A stretch of 64,000 bases of DNA from Clavaria fumosa (GCA_951802425.1 OX637800.1:2480001-2544000), one strand, 5' to 3'. Counted from the stretch's first letter, positions 11,038 through 22,721 are shown. Program-made: numbers and translations. Notes: generated by a model from the letters alone, not told the origin.

Positions 11038-11590
11038 CCGCCTGTCCGCCCTAGCCCCGTGTCCTAACCCGGCTAGCCTGGACCCTTAATTTCAAACTGT
11101 GACACATTGTCACAGCTCAGCCCCTATCATCCTCTTCTCCTTTACCCTGCCCGTGGTGTGTAACAGAACCGCGCGAAATTTTTACTGTGTGTAGATACAC
11201 GTGACCAGACCAGGAGGAAGTCAACTGTGACCCTCCCCAAGTGATACTGAGTGCCCAAGGCCCGGAACTTTGTTTTACAGCTACGTACCAGTGAATCATG
11301 TAGTGTACAGGGCAAGGAAAGGCCCCTACATAGTCTTTCTGCAGTTTCCTGGTCCAGTGGACAGGGCCCTTGCTCTGTGACCATTGTCAGAAGGGCGCAC
11401 GGGCAACTCATTAGGAGTTGTGGATCGACCACCTGGGACACCATTTGGGCCCCACGCTACCAATAGTTTCATAGAATAAGAGTTCTATAGGTACATAAGT
11501 ACACAGAAGAGCAGCCTAAGAGGACAGGACTGTTAAGAGATCGAAGAAATCCTGAGTGCCGAAGGCCCAGAATTTTATTTTACAGTGCTA
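11038..11590 (+). other. Element B leader with internal direct repeat
   Basis: Untranslated leader before Gag. It holds two copies of a ~35-bp block (gagtgcccaaggcccggaa.. at about 11250 and gagtgccgaaggcccagaa.. at about 11554), each ending in ttttacag, which looks like a 3' splice site. The same pair occurs in element C's leader. Confidence 0.6.
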
Positions 11591-12460
11591 CAGAATGCTG
11601 GACCTAGCTGTTGCCCCCTTTGATGGGCAGAAAAGGAACTTCTGTACGTTCCTCCGATCCCTTCACCTCCTGTTTATGGCGAACCCAACTGTCTATGCTG
11701 TGGACCTGGTGAAGGTCCTTCTTGCTCTGAGCAAAATTACTGGAGAAGGATTCGCTGCAGAGTGGGTGAATATGAAGGCAGAAGAGATCCTGGGTAGTGG
11801 CGAGGCTGGAACCTGGGCAGAGTTTGTGGAGGAGATGAAGCACGCATTCGATGACCCAAATGACCGTGCGACTGCCCTTGCTGATATTGCAGGGCTGAAA
11901 CAGGGTGCCATGACAGCACCAGAGTTCTTCGCGAAATTCGAGACGCTGTTCTGACGGGTGAAGTTGAGTGCAGAGAAGGACTCAGGAATCCTAGTCCATT
12001 GGCTGGAGTTGAACCTGAGTAGGAGGTTGGTGGAGAGAATCTATGGTGTCTCCCCGATGCCAGAGACATATGGAGAATGGAAGGTGCTGGCTGAGAGGCT
12101 TGATGCCCAGCAAAGGCGACTGGATGGGATACTCACAGAACGGACACCGCGACCCACTGTGACCCCCGCGCGACCCACCGCGACCCTACCGCGACCTGCC
12201 GTGACTGTTTCGCGACCTCTTGTGACCCCTCTGCTGTGCACTCCAGATGTGGCCATGGCCCGAGGATGGGCCCCTGCTGATGAGAGATGTTGTTTCTGAT
12301 GCCACCAGACTGGCCATGCTGTCCGTTTCTGCCCCCCTGCCTGATACACGTCTGCAGGTCCCAAGGGCCCAAACCCGGGCAGCACCATGTGCCCCCCAAA
12401 TGGCAGAGGGATATGAGAAAGAGATTGCACGGCTCTGAGCCTGCATAGAGCTGTGTGAGA
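11591..12460 (+). pseudogene. Element B Gag
   Basis: Recognised by alignment with C's intact Gag: LDLAVAPFDGQKRNF, then TGEGFAAEW, FVEEMKHAFDDPNDRATALA and a CCHC knuckle whose second Cys follows a TGA. Stops at 11952, 12297 and 12436 are all TGA where C has Arg or CGN-type codons. A frameshift lies between 12300 and 12340. Compared with C, about 100 bp are missing just before the start, so B lacks C's N-terminal residues. Confidence 0.85.
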
Positions 12461-12654
12461 GAGAGAGGAGGACTCCCACTGGGGAGAAGAAGTGTGCCAG
12501 CCCCCTTTCCGTCCCTGTGCCTGCTGCAAGTATACCCCAATATACTATCTTGCAGCGGAGACATACCCGAATTGGGGCTGAGGTGAAGGAGGAAGTGAGA
12601 CTGGCAGAGCGCCTAACCAGAGTGCGGCCAGAAGTGCGGAAACATGTGCCATGA

Positions 12655-15600
12655 GAGCTAGCCATCCAGGTGCACTTGGAGGCTTTCAGCACTGGCAAAG
12701 GGACCACAATGAAGGCCCTTGTTGACTCAGGGTGCACCAACTGCTTCATGGATTTGGAGTGGGCGAAAGGAGTGGGACTGGAGCCATCTCTCCTGCTGAA
12801 CCCAATCACCATGTATAATGTGGATGGGACACAGAACAGGAATGGAAAGGTCCGGTATGGGATAGAGGTGCTGGTGAGAGTTGGTGACCACCAGGAGCGG
12901 ATCCACTTTCTGCTGGGAAAGACCCAGTCCCACAAGGTCATCCTTGGGCATGACTGGCTCAAGCGGCATAACCCAGATATCGACTGGCAGAAGGCAGAGC
13001 TGAGCCTTACCTGCTGCCCCCCACAGTGTTCCCCATCCCCTCGAGCCCCTGCACCCCTGAAAACGAGTACCCTCACATCCACAAGTATTCTGGACACCCA
13101 TTTTCCCAACTCTGGCCCTACCCCCGATTGGCCCAGCCACTACCCTTTGGTGTTTTGTGAAGCGAAGTGGGATGAACTTCCCCACTCCCAACCAGACTTC
13201 GATATTAAGATCGAGTTCAAAAAGGACCCTGAGCACCTCTCTTCCAAGCTGTATTCATTGACACGGCAGGAGATGGTGGAGATGAACCGTTGGGTGGATG
13301 AGCAGCTTGCTTCTGGACGAATCCGGCCCTTGAAATCCCCGTATGCCAGCCCCTTCTTCTTCAAACATGAGAAGGACAAGCTGCAGCCAATCATCAACTA
13401 CTCGAGGCTGAATGCACACCTGATCAAGGACAAGTACCCCCTCCCCCGCATCTGAGACACAGTGGATGTGCTTAAAGGAGCGTCAATCTACTCTAAGATT
13501 GATGCAAAGGGAGGTTTCCCATCTATGCAGGTCTGGCCTGAGCACCAGCACCGCTGTGCCTTCCTGACACCCCGTGGACTCTTCGAACCAGCTGTCATGT
13601 GGTTTGGACTGCAGAATGCCCCTGCTACCTTCCAACGCTTCATGAATCATGTGTTGAGGGAGGAGATTGCAGGAGGACATGTGAGGGCCTATGTGGATGA
13701 TGTCATTGTGTTTGCAGAGGACTTGGCTACACACTGGTACTGGATGGATCGGGTCTTGAGGAAGTTTGGAGAGAATGGGTTGTGTCTCAAACTCAGTAAA
13801 TGCGAGTTTGAGAAGAGTGAGATCATCTTCCTGGGGATGAAGATCTCCCACAACAGACTAGAGCATGATCCGGCCAAGGGTGCAGCAGTCCGAGATTGGC
13901 CATGTCCTAAGAATGTGACGGATGTCCAGAGGTTCAATGGGATGCTGAACTACCTCCGCCAGCACATCCCGAATCTTTCTGCCCGGGCAAAGCCACTCTT
14001 CCGGCTGACTGGGAATGTTCCATGGAAATGGGAGGAGGAGGAGGAAGCAGCCTTCTGAGATCTCCACCAGGCACTCATATCGGCCCCAGTCTTGGCTCTG
14101 CCTCAGGACAAAGGGAGATGGAAGGTAGAGACAGATGCGAGCAACCTGGCAACTGGTGGAGTGCTCTCGCAGCAGCAGATGGATGGAACCTGGAGAGTTG
14201 TTGACTATATCTCCAAGGCCCTCACTGCAGCTGAGAAGAACTACGATGTGTATGACAAGGAGTTCTTGGCTGTGATTCGGGCACTTCGCGAGTGGCAAGC
14301 ATACCTCATTGGAGCAGAGGAGACAATCGAGATCTGGATGGACCATGCAAACCTCCAGTACTTCCGGAAGCCCCAGAAGTTGAAGCCGAGGCAGGTTCGT
14401 TGGGTTGGGGAGCTCCAGTGCTTTGACTTCGAGATCAAGTATCGCACTGGCAAGTCAAACACAAAGGCAGACGCACTCTCCCGGAGACCAGACTATGGAG
14501 AGATGGTGGAGGAGGATGCACCAGTGCAGGTTTTCCTGGAAATGGAAGTCTGTGTGTCAGTCACATCAGAAATGGAGACGCTACTCCAGAAAAATAGCGC
14601 GGTACACATACAGAAGCCAGAGGAGCTTGATGATGAGTGGACACGAGATCGTGCTGGACTCTGGCGAAAGGGGATAGTCACTTGGGTCCCCCTAGGAGCT
14701 CGTGAGGCCGTCCTCGAGTTTGAGCATGACCTCCCTGCTGCTGGACACCCTGGGCCCCAGAAGTTGAGAGCAGCACTAGTGAAGGGTTATTGGTGGCCGG
14801 ACATGGTGAAAGATGCAGATCGGTATGCCCAGGGGTGTGAGACCTGCCAGCGGATGAAGCCCAACCGTACCAAGCATGCTGCCCCACTGCACCCCCACCC
14901 TGTTCCTGATGGTCCCTGGTCAGTGATCTCATGGGACATAGTCGGTCCACTCCCCCTCTCCCGTGGACATAATGCCATCCTTGTCATCGTTGACAAGTTC
15001 ACAAAATGGACACTGCTTGAGGCGATCGGACTTGACCTCACAGGACTTGGGGCGGCGCGTCTCCTCCAGGATCGAGTGTTTCGCGACCATGGAGTCCCTC
15101 ATAAGGTCGTGAGTGACCAAGGCTCCCAGTTTGTGTCTCGGTTCATGAAGGAGTTCTACTCTATGATCCGAGTAAAGGCAAACCCGAGTACAGCCTTCCA
15201 CCCACAGACTGATGGACAGACAGAGCAGGCGAATCAGGAGATGGAGATCTATCTCCGGGCCTATGTGGACCACCTCCAGGACGATTGGGCCGAGTGGTTG
15301 TCGACTGCTGAGTTTGCTCTTAACAATCGTGAGCACTCCGCAACAGGACAGATGCCTTTCTTCCTCGATTATGGATGACACCCATGGAATGGGGGGCTCC
15401 GGCCACCTTCTGAGGTGAACCCGGCGGCAGACAAGTGGATGGCTAAGCTCACAGAGTCCCAAAGAGCAGCCAAGGAGGCAATGGAGAAAGCGGTGGCAGT
15501 GATGAAGAAGAGCTACGATAAGGGGAAATGCCCAAGTCAGGAGTACTCTGAGGGAGATCTGGTCTGGCTGGATACTAGAAACTTGAAGATGGACCGGCCC

Positions 15601-16005
15601 TGGAAAAAGCTTGACAACAAGAGAGCAGGCCCCTTTGCAGTTGAGGAGAAGGTGGGACCTGCTGGGTATCGCCTCAAGCTCCCTCGGGCCTGGCGCATCC
15701 ATCGGGTCTTCAATGAGTTGCTGTTGACACCATACCACCCCCCTTCCTTCCCTTCTCAGAACCTGCCTCCCCCTCCGCCCCCTACGATTGATGATGACCA
15801 CCTGGAGTATGATGTGGAGGCGATCCTTGATGTTAAGAAGGTGGGACGTGGGGTGAAGTACTTGGTGAAGTGGTTGGGATATCCAGTGGAGGAAAACACT
15901 TGGGAGCCCCGTAGGAACCTCACTAACGTAACATTGCTTCTCCAGGACTTCTTCCACTCCCACCCCGACAAGGCCAAGCTAGCTGGTCGGGACGCCCAGC
16001 CTTAA
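12655..16005 (+). pseudogene. Element B Pol: protease, RT, RNase H, integrase, chromodomain
   Basis: One uninterrupted phase for 3.35 kb, broken only by TGA at 13453, 14056 and 15376 (and 12652 upstream). Order: protease with ALVDSGCTNCFMDLEWA (DSG active site); RT with YVDDVIVFAED (catalytic YVDD); RNase H with ETDASNLATGG, DKEFLAV, MDHANLQYF, ADALSRR; integrase with the HHCC finger (AGHPGPQKL.., CETCQRM) and DDE residues in SWDIVGPLP, VVSDQGSQF and TEQANQEME; a GPF/ELL module (AGPFAVEEKVG); C-terminal chromodomain YDVEAILDVKKVGRG.. YLVKWLGYPVEENTWEP. Apart from the stops every catalytic residue is present. Confidence 0.93.
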
Positions 16006-16310
16006 GAGGGGGGTGATGTTAGGATCACTTATGTAAGCCATCCCAAAGTGCAGTTGTGGAGAAACTGGGGAGGGTTGTTGGAAGGTCACATGACCTGTGG
16101 CTGTGGTCAGATTACATAATCGTAAGATCACATGACCTGGGCCTGGGCGCATCACGTGATCCGAGGGTCCGAGCGTGGGAAAGTCGGCAAGTCCCGAGGC
16201 TCTCACTATATATACTGCGTCCTTTCCATTTTTGTACTCTTTTCCCCTTATCTTAGTATTGTTGTCATGACCTTACGCTTGAGTTGTGTGAGACCCAGTC
16301 TGATAGGAAA

Positions 16311-16860
16311 TGTCCGGAAAACATATGGAACAGTGCCATGTCGCGTGAAGGGTTATATGCAGGAGTTATATCACAAGGGAATTGAGTAGCTCGGAGGAAT
16401 GAAATGTCCGATGAGTAGCACATGTCCGGACCACTCGTAAACTGAAGGAAAGTGGGGCTGGTACAGCAAAGGGGTACTAGGAACAATGGGCAAAGTACTG
16501 CAAAGGGTTTGAAACGTTCAAATGATTGAATGGTTGAAAGGGATCACAATATGAAATTTACAGCATGTTATATGAAATAAAGGAATGGGAATGGAATAGT
16601 GAGTATGTCGAGCGCTGACCATGCTGGAGTGATGAAATAGAAAGGCGTGGGCGGTGTGTGAGACCTGCGGGCTGTGATCGTCACGGGGGATTGAAGACCG
16701 GGGAGTCCGATATCGGATATATATCGGATGCTATCGGACGTTATCGGATGGTGTCGGATGGTTATCGGATTGTATTGCGCGTAATTGCCTTGGATCGCAA
16801 AATATCCAGATAGTTGGTTTCTGTCATATTTCCGTGTTTAGACCACATATAATCCTTACA
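16311..16860 (-). repeat. 5' LTR of element A, outer part
   Basis: Continues the LTR broken at 10736; it matches 787-1336 of the 3' LTR. It retains cgatatcgg-type sequence (about 16705-16765) where the other LTR has several cagatat variants, showing asymmetric C/T and G/A decay. Confidence 0.92.
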
Positions 16861-16864
16861 CCAG

Positions 16865-17694
16865 GTGGACTAGTTGCGGCTACTAGCTGTAGATGAAGTG
16901 AACTAGTTGCAGCTAGTAGCTGTGGACCTAGTGGACTAGTTGCAGCTACTAGCTGTAGATGTAGTGAACTAGTTACAGCTATTAGTTGTAGATGTAGTGA
17001 ACTAGTTGCAGCTAGTAGGTGTAGGTCTAGTAGACTAGTTGCAGCTATTAGCTGTAGATGTAGTGAACTAGTTACAGCTAGTAGCTGTGGGCCTAGTGGA
17101 CTAGTTACAGCTAGTAGCTGTGGGCCTAGTGGACTAGTTACAGCTAGTAGCTGTGGGCCTAGTGGACTAGTTGCAGCTACTAGCTGTAGATGTAGTGAAC
17201 TAGTTGCAGGTAGTAGCTGTGGACCTGGTGGACTAGTTGCAACTACTAGCTGTAGATGTAGTGAACTAGTTACAGCTATTAGTTGTAGATGTAGTGAACT
17301 AGTTGCAGCTAGTAGGTGTGGGTCTAGTAGACTAGTTGCAGCTATTAGCTGTAGATGTAGTGAACTAGTTACAGCTAGTAGCTGTGGGCCTAGTGGACTA
17401 GTTACAGCTACTAGCTGTGGGCCTACTGGACTAGTTACAGCTAGTAGCTGTGGGCCTAGTGGACTAGTTGCAGCTACTAGCTGTAGATGTAGTGAACTAG
17501 TTGCAGCTAGTAGGTGTAGGTCTAGTAGACTAGTTGCAGCTAGTAGTTGTGGACCTAGTGGACTAGTTGCAGCTACTAGCTGTGGGTCTAGTCAATTACT
17601 AGCTGTAGATCTGGTGAATTAGTTACAGCTACTAGCTGTGGATCTGGTGGACTAGTTGCAGCTAGTTGCTGTGTGTCTGGTAGACTAGTTACAG
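16865..17694. repeat. 33-bp tandem repeat array, left arm, inner part
   Basis: About 25 copies of the 33-bp unit in the same orientation as 1-419, with a larger repeated block of several units (16930-17160 resembles 17240-17460). It leads directly into the unique palindrome arm. Confidence 0.93.
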
Positions 17695-19395
17695 CTATTG
17701 GCTGTAGATCTAGTCAGTCAATGATGTAGATTCCTTGCAATAAACTATTGTAATTACAATAGGTGGCCATTGCGAGAATGACTGAACAAACAATGGCAAA
17801 CAAAATATGCTAAAAATAAAAACAAAACTCGAAATTGAGCAGCCCTGTGCCTGGTCCCTCAGGTACAGGTTACCAATCAAGCATAGCTGCTTTTGGTAAG
17901 CTGCTATGACTGTGGGAAAATTTTTGCATGGCTTGCAAAATATGACTTTTTATACACCAAAAAATTGGCAAAAATCAGGAGATTCCAGATCCGGACACCC
18001 CACATTTGTATCTGCCTTGGTTCAGTGTCAATTTGCAAAATACACAGAAAATATTCATTTTTCTACAGTTCTGCAGTACTCTGGCTTAAAAATGGATAGG
18101 AGAGGATACACACACCTACACACACTACACTACCTGTGGACATATGGGGAGGGTGTGGATTAGTTTAACAACTCACCCACCATCTCTGTCACCTCCCTGG
18201 AATCCATTACTAGGAATTAGGGTGTTATTGGCCTGGGAGCATGGCTATTTGTTATATTGCAAATTCCAGCCGTCAGACTACACCTTATGACATCTAATAC
18301 AATCATACAAAAGCCCATAATATTTGGTGCAGAATTACAGATTCCCCATGTCTATTTTCCCAAAATTCTCAAAATCTCTCCCCAGACAGTCCCCTTTGTC
18401 AAATCACATATTCCTGTTGTCTGATAGCTGACAAGGTATGCATGAATACATGTTCAAAGTTTGGTGAAGTTAGGCCAAGTTCTCAGGAAGATAGCCCAGA
18501 ATGTGTCTTTTAGATGACAGTCTAAAGTGAGAGCAAAGATGAAGGCAAGGATAAGGAAGACCTTGATGGTCCTCCAAAAGACTCATTCTGAGCTATCTTC
18601 CTGAGAACTTGGCCTAACTTCACCAAACTTTGAACATGTATTCATGCATACCTTGTCAGCTATCAGACAACAGGAATATGTGATTTGACAAAGGGGACTG
18701 TCTGGGGAGAGATTTTGAGAATTTTGGGAAAATAGACATGGGGAATCTGTAATTCTGCACCAAATATTATGGGCTTTTGTATGATTGTATTAGATGTCAT
18801 AAGGTGTAGTCTGACGGCTGGAATTTGCAATATAACAAATAGCCATGCTCCCAGGCCAATAACACCCTAATTCCTAGTAATGGATTCCAGGGAGGTGACA
18901 GAGATGGTGGGTGAGTTGTTAAACTAATCCACACCCTCCCCATATGTCCACAGGTAGTGTAGTGTGTGTAGGTGTGTGTATCCTCTCCTATCCATTTTTA
19001 AGCCAGAGTACTGCAGAACTGTAGAAAAATGAATATTTCTGTGTATTTTGCAAATTGACACTGAACCAAGGCAGATACAAATGTGGGGTGTCCGGATCTG
19101 GAATCTCCTGATTTTTGCCAATTTTTTGGTGTATAAAAAGTCATATTTTGCAAGCCATGCAAAATTTTTCCCACAGTCATAGCAGCTTACCAAAAGCAGC
19201 TATGCTTGATTGGTAACCTGTACCTGAGGGACCAGGCACAGGGCTGCTCAATTTCGAGTTTTGTTTTTATTTTTAGCATATTTTGTTTGCCATTGTTTGT
19301 TCAGTCATTCTCGCAATGGCCACCTATTGTAATTACAATAGTTTATTGCAAGGAATCTACATCATTGACTGACTAGATCCACAGCTAATAGCTGT
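17690..19395. mobile_element. Foldback-like palindrome core
   Basis: Two ~830-bp arms (about 17690-18520 and 18567-19395), inverted and almost identical, around a ~46-bp non-matching centre at about 18521-18566. Pairing constant: positions x and 37087-x match, for example 18479 with 18608. Differences between arms are a few single bases. Both arms continue outward into oppositely oriented 33-bp arrays, so the whole body from before 1 to about 25030 is one inverted repeat once A, B and C are removed. No transposase or other ORF is present. Architecture resembles Foldback elements; an inverted duplication is the alternative. Confidence 0.9.
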
Positions 19396-20145
19396 AACTA
19401 GTCTACCAGACCCACAGCAACTAGCTGCAACTAGTCCACTAGATCCACAGCTAGTAGCTGTAACTAATTCACCAGATCTACAGCTAGTAATTGACTAGAC
19501 CCACAGCTAGTAGCTGCAACTAGTCCACTAGGTCCACAGCTACTAGCTGCAACTAGTTCACTACATCTACAACTAATAGCTGTAACTAGTTCACTAGATC
19601 TACAGCAACTAGCTGCAACTAGTTCACTAGATCCACAGCTAATGGCTGTAACTAGTCCACTAGACCCACAGCTGGTAGCTGCCACTAGTCCACTAGGTCC
19701 ACAACTACTAGCTGCAACTGGTCTACTAGACCTACACCTACTAGCTGCAACTAGTTCACTACATCTACAACTAATAGCTGTAACTAGTTCACTACATCTA
19801 CAGCTAGTAGCTGCAACTAGTCCACTAGGCCCACAGCTACTAGCTGTAACTAGTTCACTACATCTACAGCTAATAGCTGCAACTAGTCTACTAGACCTCC
19901 ACCTACTAGCTGCAACTAGTTCACTACATCTACACCTACTAGCTGCAACTAGTTCACTACATCTACAGCTAGTAGCTGCAACTAGTCCACTAGGCCCACA
20001 GCTACTAGCTGTAACTAGTTCACTACATCTACAGCTAATAGCTGCAACTAGTCTACTAGACCTACACCTACTAGCTGCAACTAGTCCACTAGGCCCACAG
20101 CTACTAGCTGCAACTAGTCCACTAGGCCCACAGCTACTAGCTGCA
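19395..20145. repeat. 33-bp tandem repeat array, right arm, inner part
   Basis: Same unit as the left arrays in reverse orientation. It ends at ctgca (20141-20145), the left copy of the target duplication made by element C. Confidence 0.93.
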
Positions 20146-20449
20146 TGTCAGACTTAGTCTCACGGTTCACACAACTTAACGTAAGGTCGATGATGACGAT
20201 ACTAACATAAGGGGAAAAGGGTACAAGTAAGAAAGCGACGTAGTATATATAGCGAGAGGTTCGGGAGTTGCCGGCATTCCCACGCTCGGACCCGTGCGTC
20301 ACGTGATGCGTCCAGGCCCGGGTCACGTGATTTTCCCATTATGTAAGCCACCACCCGTTCGGGTCACGTGACTCGTCCGCAAACTTCCCGCAACTCTTTT
20401 GCGATCCTTTCTTGGCCTTTCCAACCTGCTTATGTAAGCGATCCTGACA
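20146..20449 (-). repeat. 3' LTR of element C
   Basis: 304 bp. It holds three perfect TCACGTGA octamers (20299, 20323, 20364) in U3 and a tatatata box (about 20232-20240), with the expected transcript start read on minus at atgttagtat (20199-20208). The 5' LTR is 24373-24677. Confidence 0.87.
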
Positions 20450-20460
20450 TCACCCCCCTC

Positions 20461-21648
20461 TTAAGGCTGGGCGTCTCGACCTGCCAACTTCGCCTTGTCA
20501 GGGTATTGCTGGAAGAAGTCCCGGAGCAACAGTGCAACGTTAGTGAGGTTGCGACGAGGTTCCCAGGTGTTCTCCTCTGCAGGGTATCCTAACCACTTCA
20601 CCAAATACTTCACTCCCCGTCCAACCTTCTTGACATCAAGAATTTCCTCCACCTCATACTCCAAGTGGTCATTGTCAATCGTGGGGGGTGGGGGTGGAGG
20701 CAAGTTCTGGGAAGGGAAAGAGGGAGCAATATACGGGGTGAGTAGCAACTCATTGAAAACCCGGTGAATGCGCCATGCTCGGGGGAGCTTGAGTCGGTAT
20801 GCTGCTGGTCCAACCTTCTCTTTGATGGTGAAGGGTCCAGCCCGCTTGTTGTCAAGCTTCTTGGATGGTCGATCCATTTTCAGGTTCCGGGTATCCAGCC
20901 AGACTAAGTCCCCCTTTGAGTATTCACGACTCGGGCGCTTTCCTTTATCATAGCTAGCCTTCATCGCATCTGTTTCTACCTTCCATCTCCCTTTGTCTTG
21001 TGGTAGAGCCAAGACCGGGGCTGATACTAGTGCCAGGCGGAGATCTTGGAAGGCTGCTTCCTCCTCCTCCTCCCATCTCCACGGGACTTTCCCTGTCAGC
21101 CGGAAGAGTGGTTTTGCCCGGGCAGAGAGATTTGGGATGTGCCGGCAGAGGTAGTTCAGCATCCCGTTGAATCTTTGTACCTCTTTCACATTTTTCGGTC
21201 TGGGCCAGTTACGGATCGCCGCGCCTTTAGCTGGGTCATGCTCTAGACGGTTGTGGGAGATCTTCATCCCCAGGAAGAAAACCTCACTCTTCTCGAACTC
21301 GCACTTGCTGAGTCTGAGACACAGGCCATTCTCCCCAAACTTCTTCAAGACCCGATCCATCCAATACCGATGTGTAGCCAAATCCTCTGCAAACACTATA
21401 ACATCATCGACATAGGCTCGGACATGCCCCCCTGCAATCTCTTCTCTCAACACATGGTTCATGAAGCGCTGGAAGGTTGCAGGCGCATTCTGCAGCCCAA
21501 ACCACATAACTGCCGGTTCGAAGAGTCCACGGGGCGTTAGGAAAGCACAGCGGTGCTGATGTTCTGGCCAGACCTGCATCGATGGGAAACCTCCCTTCGC
21601 ATCAATCTTGGAATAGATGGTCGCCCCCTTTAACACATCCACAGTGTC
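20461..21648 (-). pseudogene. Element C RT palm fused to integrase C-terminus and chromodomain
   Basis: 393-residue frame. From its start: RT core with AYVDDVIVFAED, thumb, start of RNase H (RWKVETDA), then directly ASYDKGKRPSREYSKGD, which in B is about 1.38 kb further on. The fusion at about 20,963 is in frame. The product keeps the GPF/ELL module and chromodomain (YEVEEILDVKKVG.. YLVKWLGYPAEENTWEP) but no integrase catalytic core. A TGA (21649-21651) precedes it, at the same codon as a TGA in B (13453). Confidence 0.9.
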
Positions 21649-21651
21649 TCA

Positions 21652-22721
21652 TATGAGGGGGAGGGGGTACTTGTCTTTGATTAGATACGAGTTCAGCCTA
21701 GAGTAATCGATAATCGGCCGCAGCTTGTCCTTCTCATGTTTGAAGAAGAAGGGGCTCGTGTACGGGACTTTGAAGGTCGGATTTGTCCAGAAGCTAGCTG
21801 CTCATCCACCCAGCGATTCATTTCCACCATCTCTTCTCACGTCAGAGAGTATAGCTTAGAGGAGAGGTGTCCAGGGTCTGTTTTAAACTCGATTTTGATA
21901 TCAAAGTCAGGGCAGGAGCGGGGGAGCTCATCCCACTTTGCTTCACTAAAAACCAAAGGGTAGCGGCTGGGCCAATCAGGGGTAGGGCCAGTGTTGGGAA
22001 AACGGGTGTCCGGGATACTGGCCAAGGCCAGGGTACTCGCTTTTGGTGGACCTGAGGGTCGAACAGGGGACCGGTGGCTGTGTGGGGAGGAGGCACAGGA
22101 GTTGGGGCAGCGGGTGAGCCTTACTTCAGCTTTCACCCAGTCAATCTCTGGATTATGACGCTTTAGCCAATCATGCCCAAGGATCGCCATGTGGGACTGA
22201 GTCTTCCCTAGCAGGAAGTGGATCCGCTCCTGGTGGTCGCCAACCGTCACAAGCAGCTCCATCCCATACCGGATCTTACCATCTCTGTTCTGTGTTCCAT
22301 CCACATTATACATGGTGATTGGATTCAGCAAGGGAGATGGTTCCAATCCCACTTTTTTCGCCCACTCCAAGTCCATAAAGCAGTTGGTGCAGCCTGAGTC
22401 GACAAGGGCTTTCGTAGTTGCCCCTTTGCCAGTGCTGAGAGCCTCCAGGTGCACCTGGATGGAGAGCTCTCGGGGCATACGCAATAGGGTGTCCTTCAGC
22501 ACCTCTGCAAGGTGCTTTGTTGGCTCCACTTGGCTGCTAGTCCCCTTTTCTCTTTTCGGTATTTCACTTTTAGCGGTTTCCGTTTCCGTTTTGTCCTTCA
22601 CCTCAGCCCCAATCCGGGTGTGTCTCCGCTGCAAGATAGTGTATTTTGGGATACTAGCTGCGGGTACAGGGACGGGAGGGGGGCTGGGATATCTACTCCT
22701 GAGACTCCAGTTCGGACTCAC
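21652..22721 (-). pseudogene. Element C protease and RT N-terminal part
   Basis: Frame from 22721 to 21837 (294 residues) overlaps the Gag stop in a GTGA arrangement, pol being -1 relative to gag. ALVDSGCTNCFMDLEWA is the DSG aspartic protease site; ILGHDWLKRHNPEIDW closes the domain. It runs into the RT N-terminus (IEFKTDPGHLSSKLYSLT) and stops at a TGA (21837-21839) where B reads Arg. Between 21836 and 21652 the RT finger region is recognisable but carries a one-base frameshift near 21775. Confidence 0.88.

Larger units (their letters stand above)
10737..16305 (+). mobile_element. Tf1/sushi-type chromovirus B, nested in A's 5' LTR
   Basis: 5,569 bp with 289-bp LTRs (10737-11025 and 16017-16305), 5-bp target duplication ggaaa, and a polypurine tract aagaggggggtga abutting the 3' LTR. 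LTR termini read TGTTAG..CTGATA; the related element C has TGTCAG..CTGACA, so both of B's ends carry C-to-T changes. The pol reading frame (12655-16005) has no frameshift and is broken only by TGA codons. The polyprotein ends in a chromodomain, which in this group guides integration to particular chromatin. Confidence 0.95.
420..16860 (-). mobile_element. Ty3/gypsy LTR retrotransposon A (split by element B and by a solo LTR)
   Basis: Minus-strand LTR retrotransposon. Its 3' LTR is 420-1336 (917 bp). Its 5' LTR is 10370-10736 plus 16311-16860, also 917 bp once nested element B and its 5-bp duplication are removed. LTR ends are TGTAAGG..CTACA on the coding strand. Flanks are ccgg (416-419) and ccag (16861-16864), a 4-bp target duplication with one CpG-type change; the uninterrupted array has ggg-ctgg-gtgg at this point. 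A primer-binding site starts TGGAGCCC about 4 nt inside the 5' LTR (read on minus, near 10365), as for tRNA priming. Gag, protease, RT, RNase H and integrase are listed separately. Stops and one frameshift make it inactive. Confidence 0.93.

Noticed and set aside
12041..13236. Long minus-strand frames inside element B (for example 12186-13109)
   Set aside because: Antisense shadows of the Gag-Pol frame, whose protease and RT motifs are clear on the plus strand.
13453..15378. TGA recoding (selenocysteine or Trp) in element B
   Set aside because: TGAs fall mostly where Arg is expected and most are absent from the sister element; CG decay explains them more simply.
17893..19193. Mirror-image frames of 68-89 residues in the two palindrome arms
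   Set aside because: Identical because the arms are inverted copies; no start context, domain or splice signal; differing by an indel between arms.
19642..20157. 171-residue open frame in the right tandem array (and similar frames elsewhere in the arrays)
   Set aside because: It is a by-product of a 33-bp repeat, a multiple of three; units vary without codon bias and the frame ends at element C.
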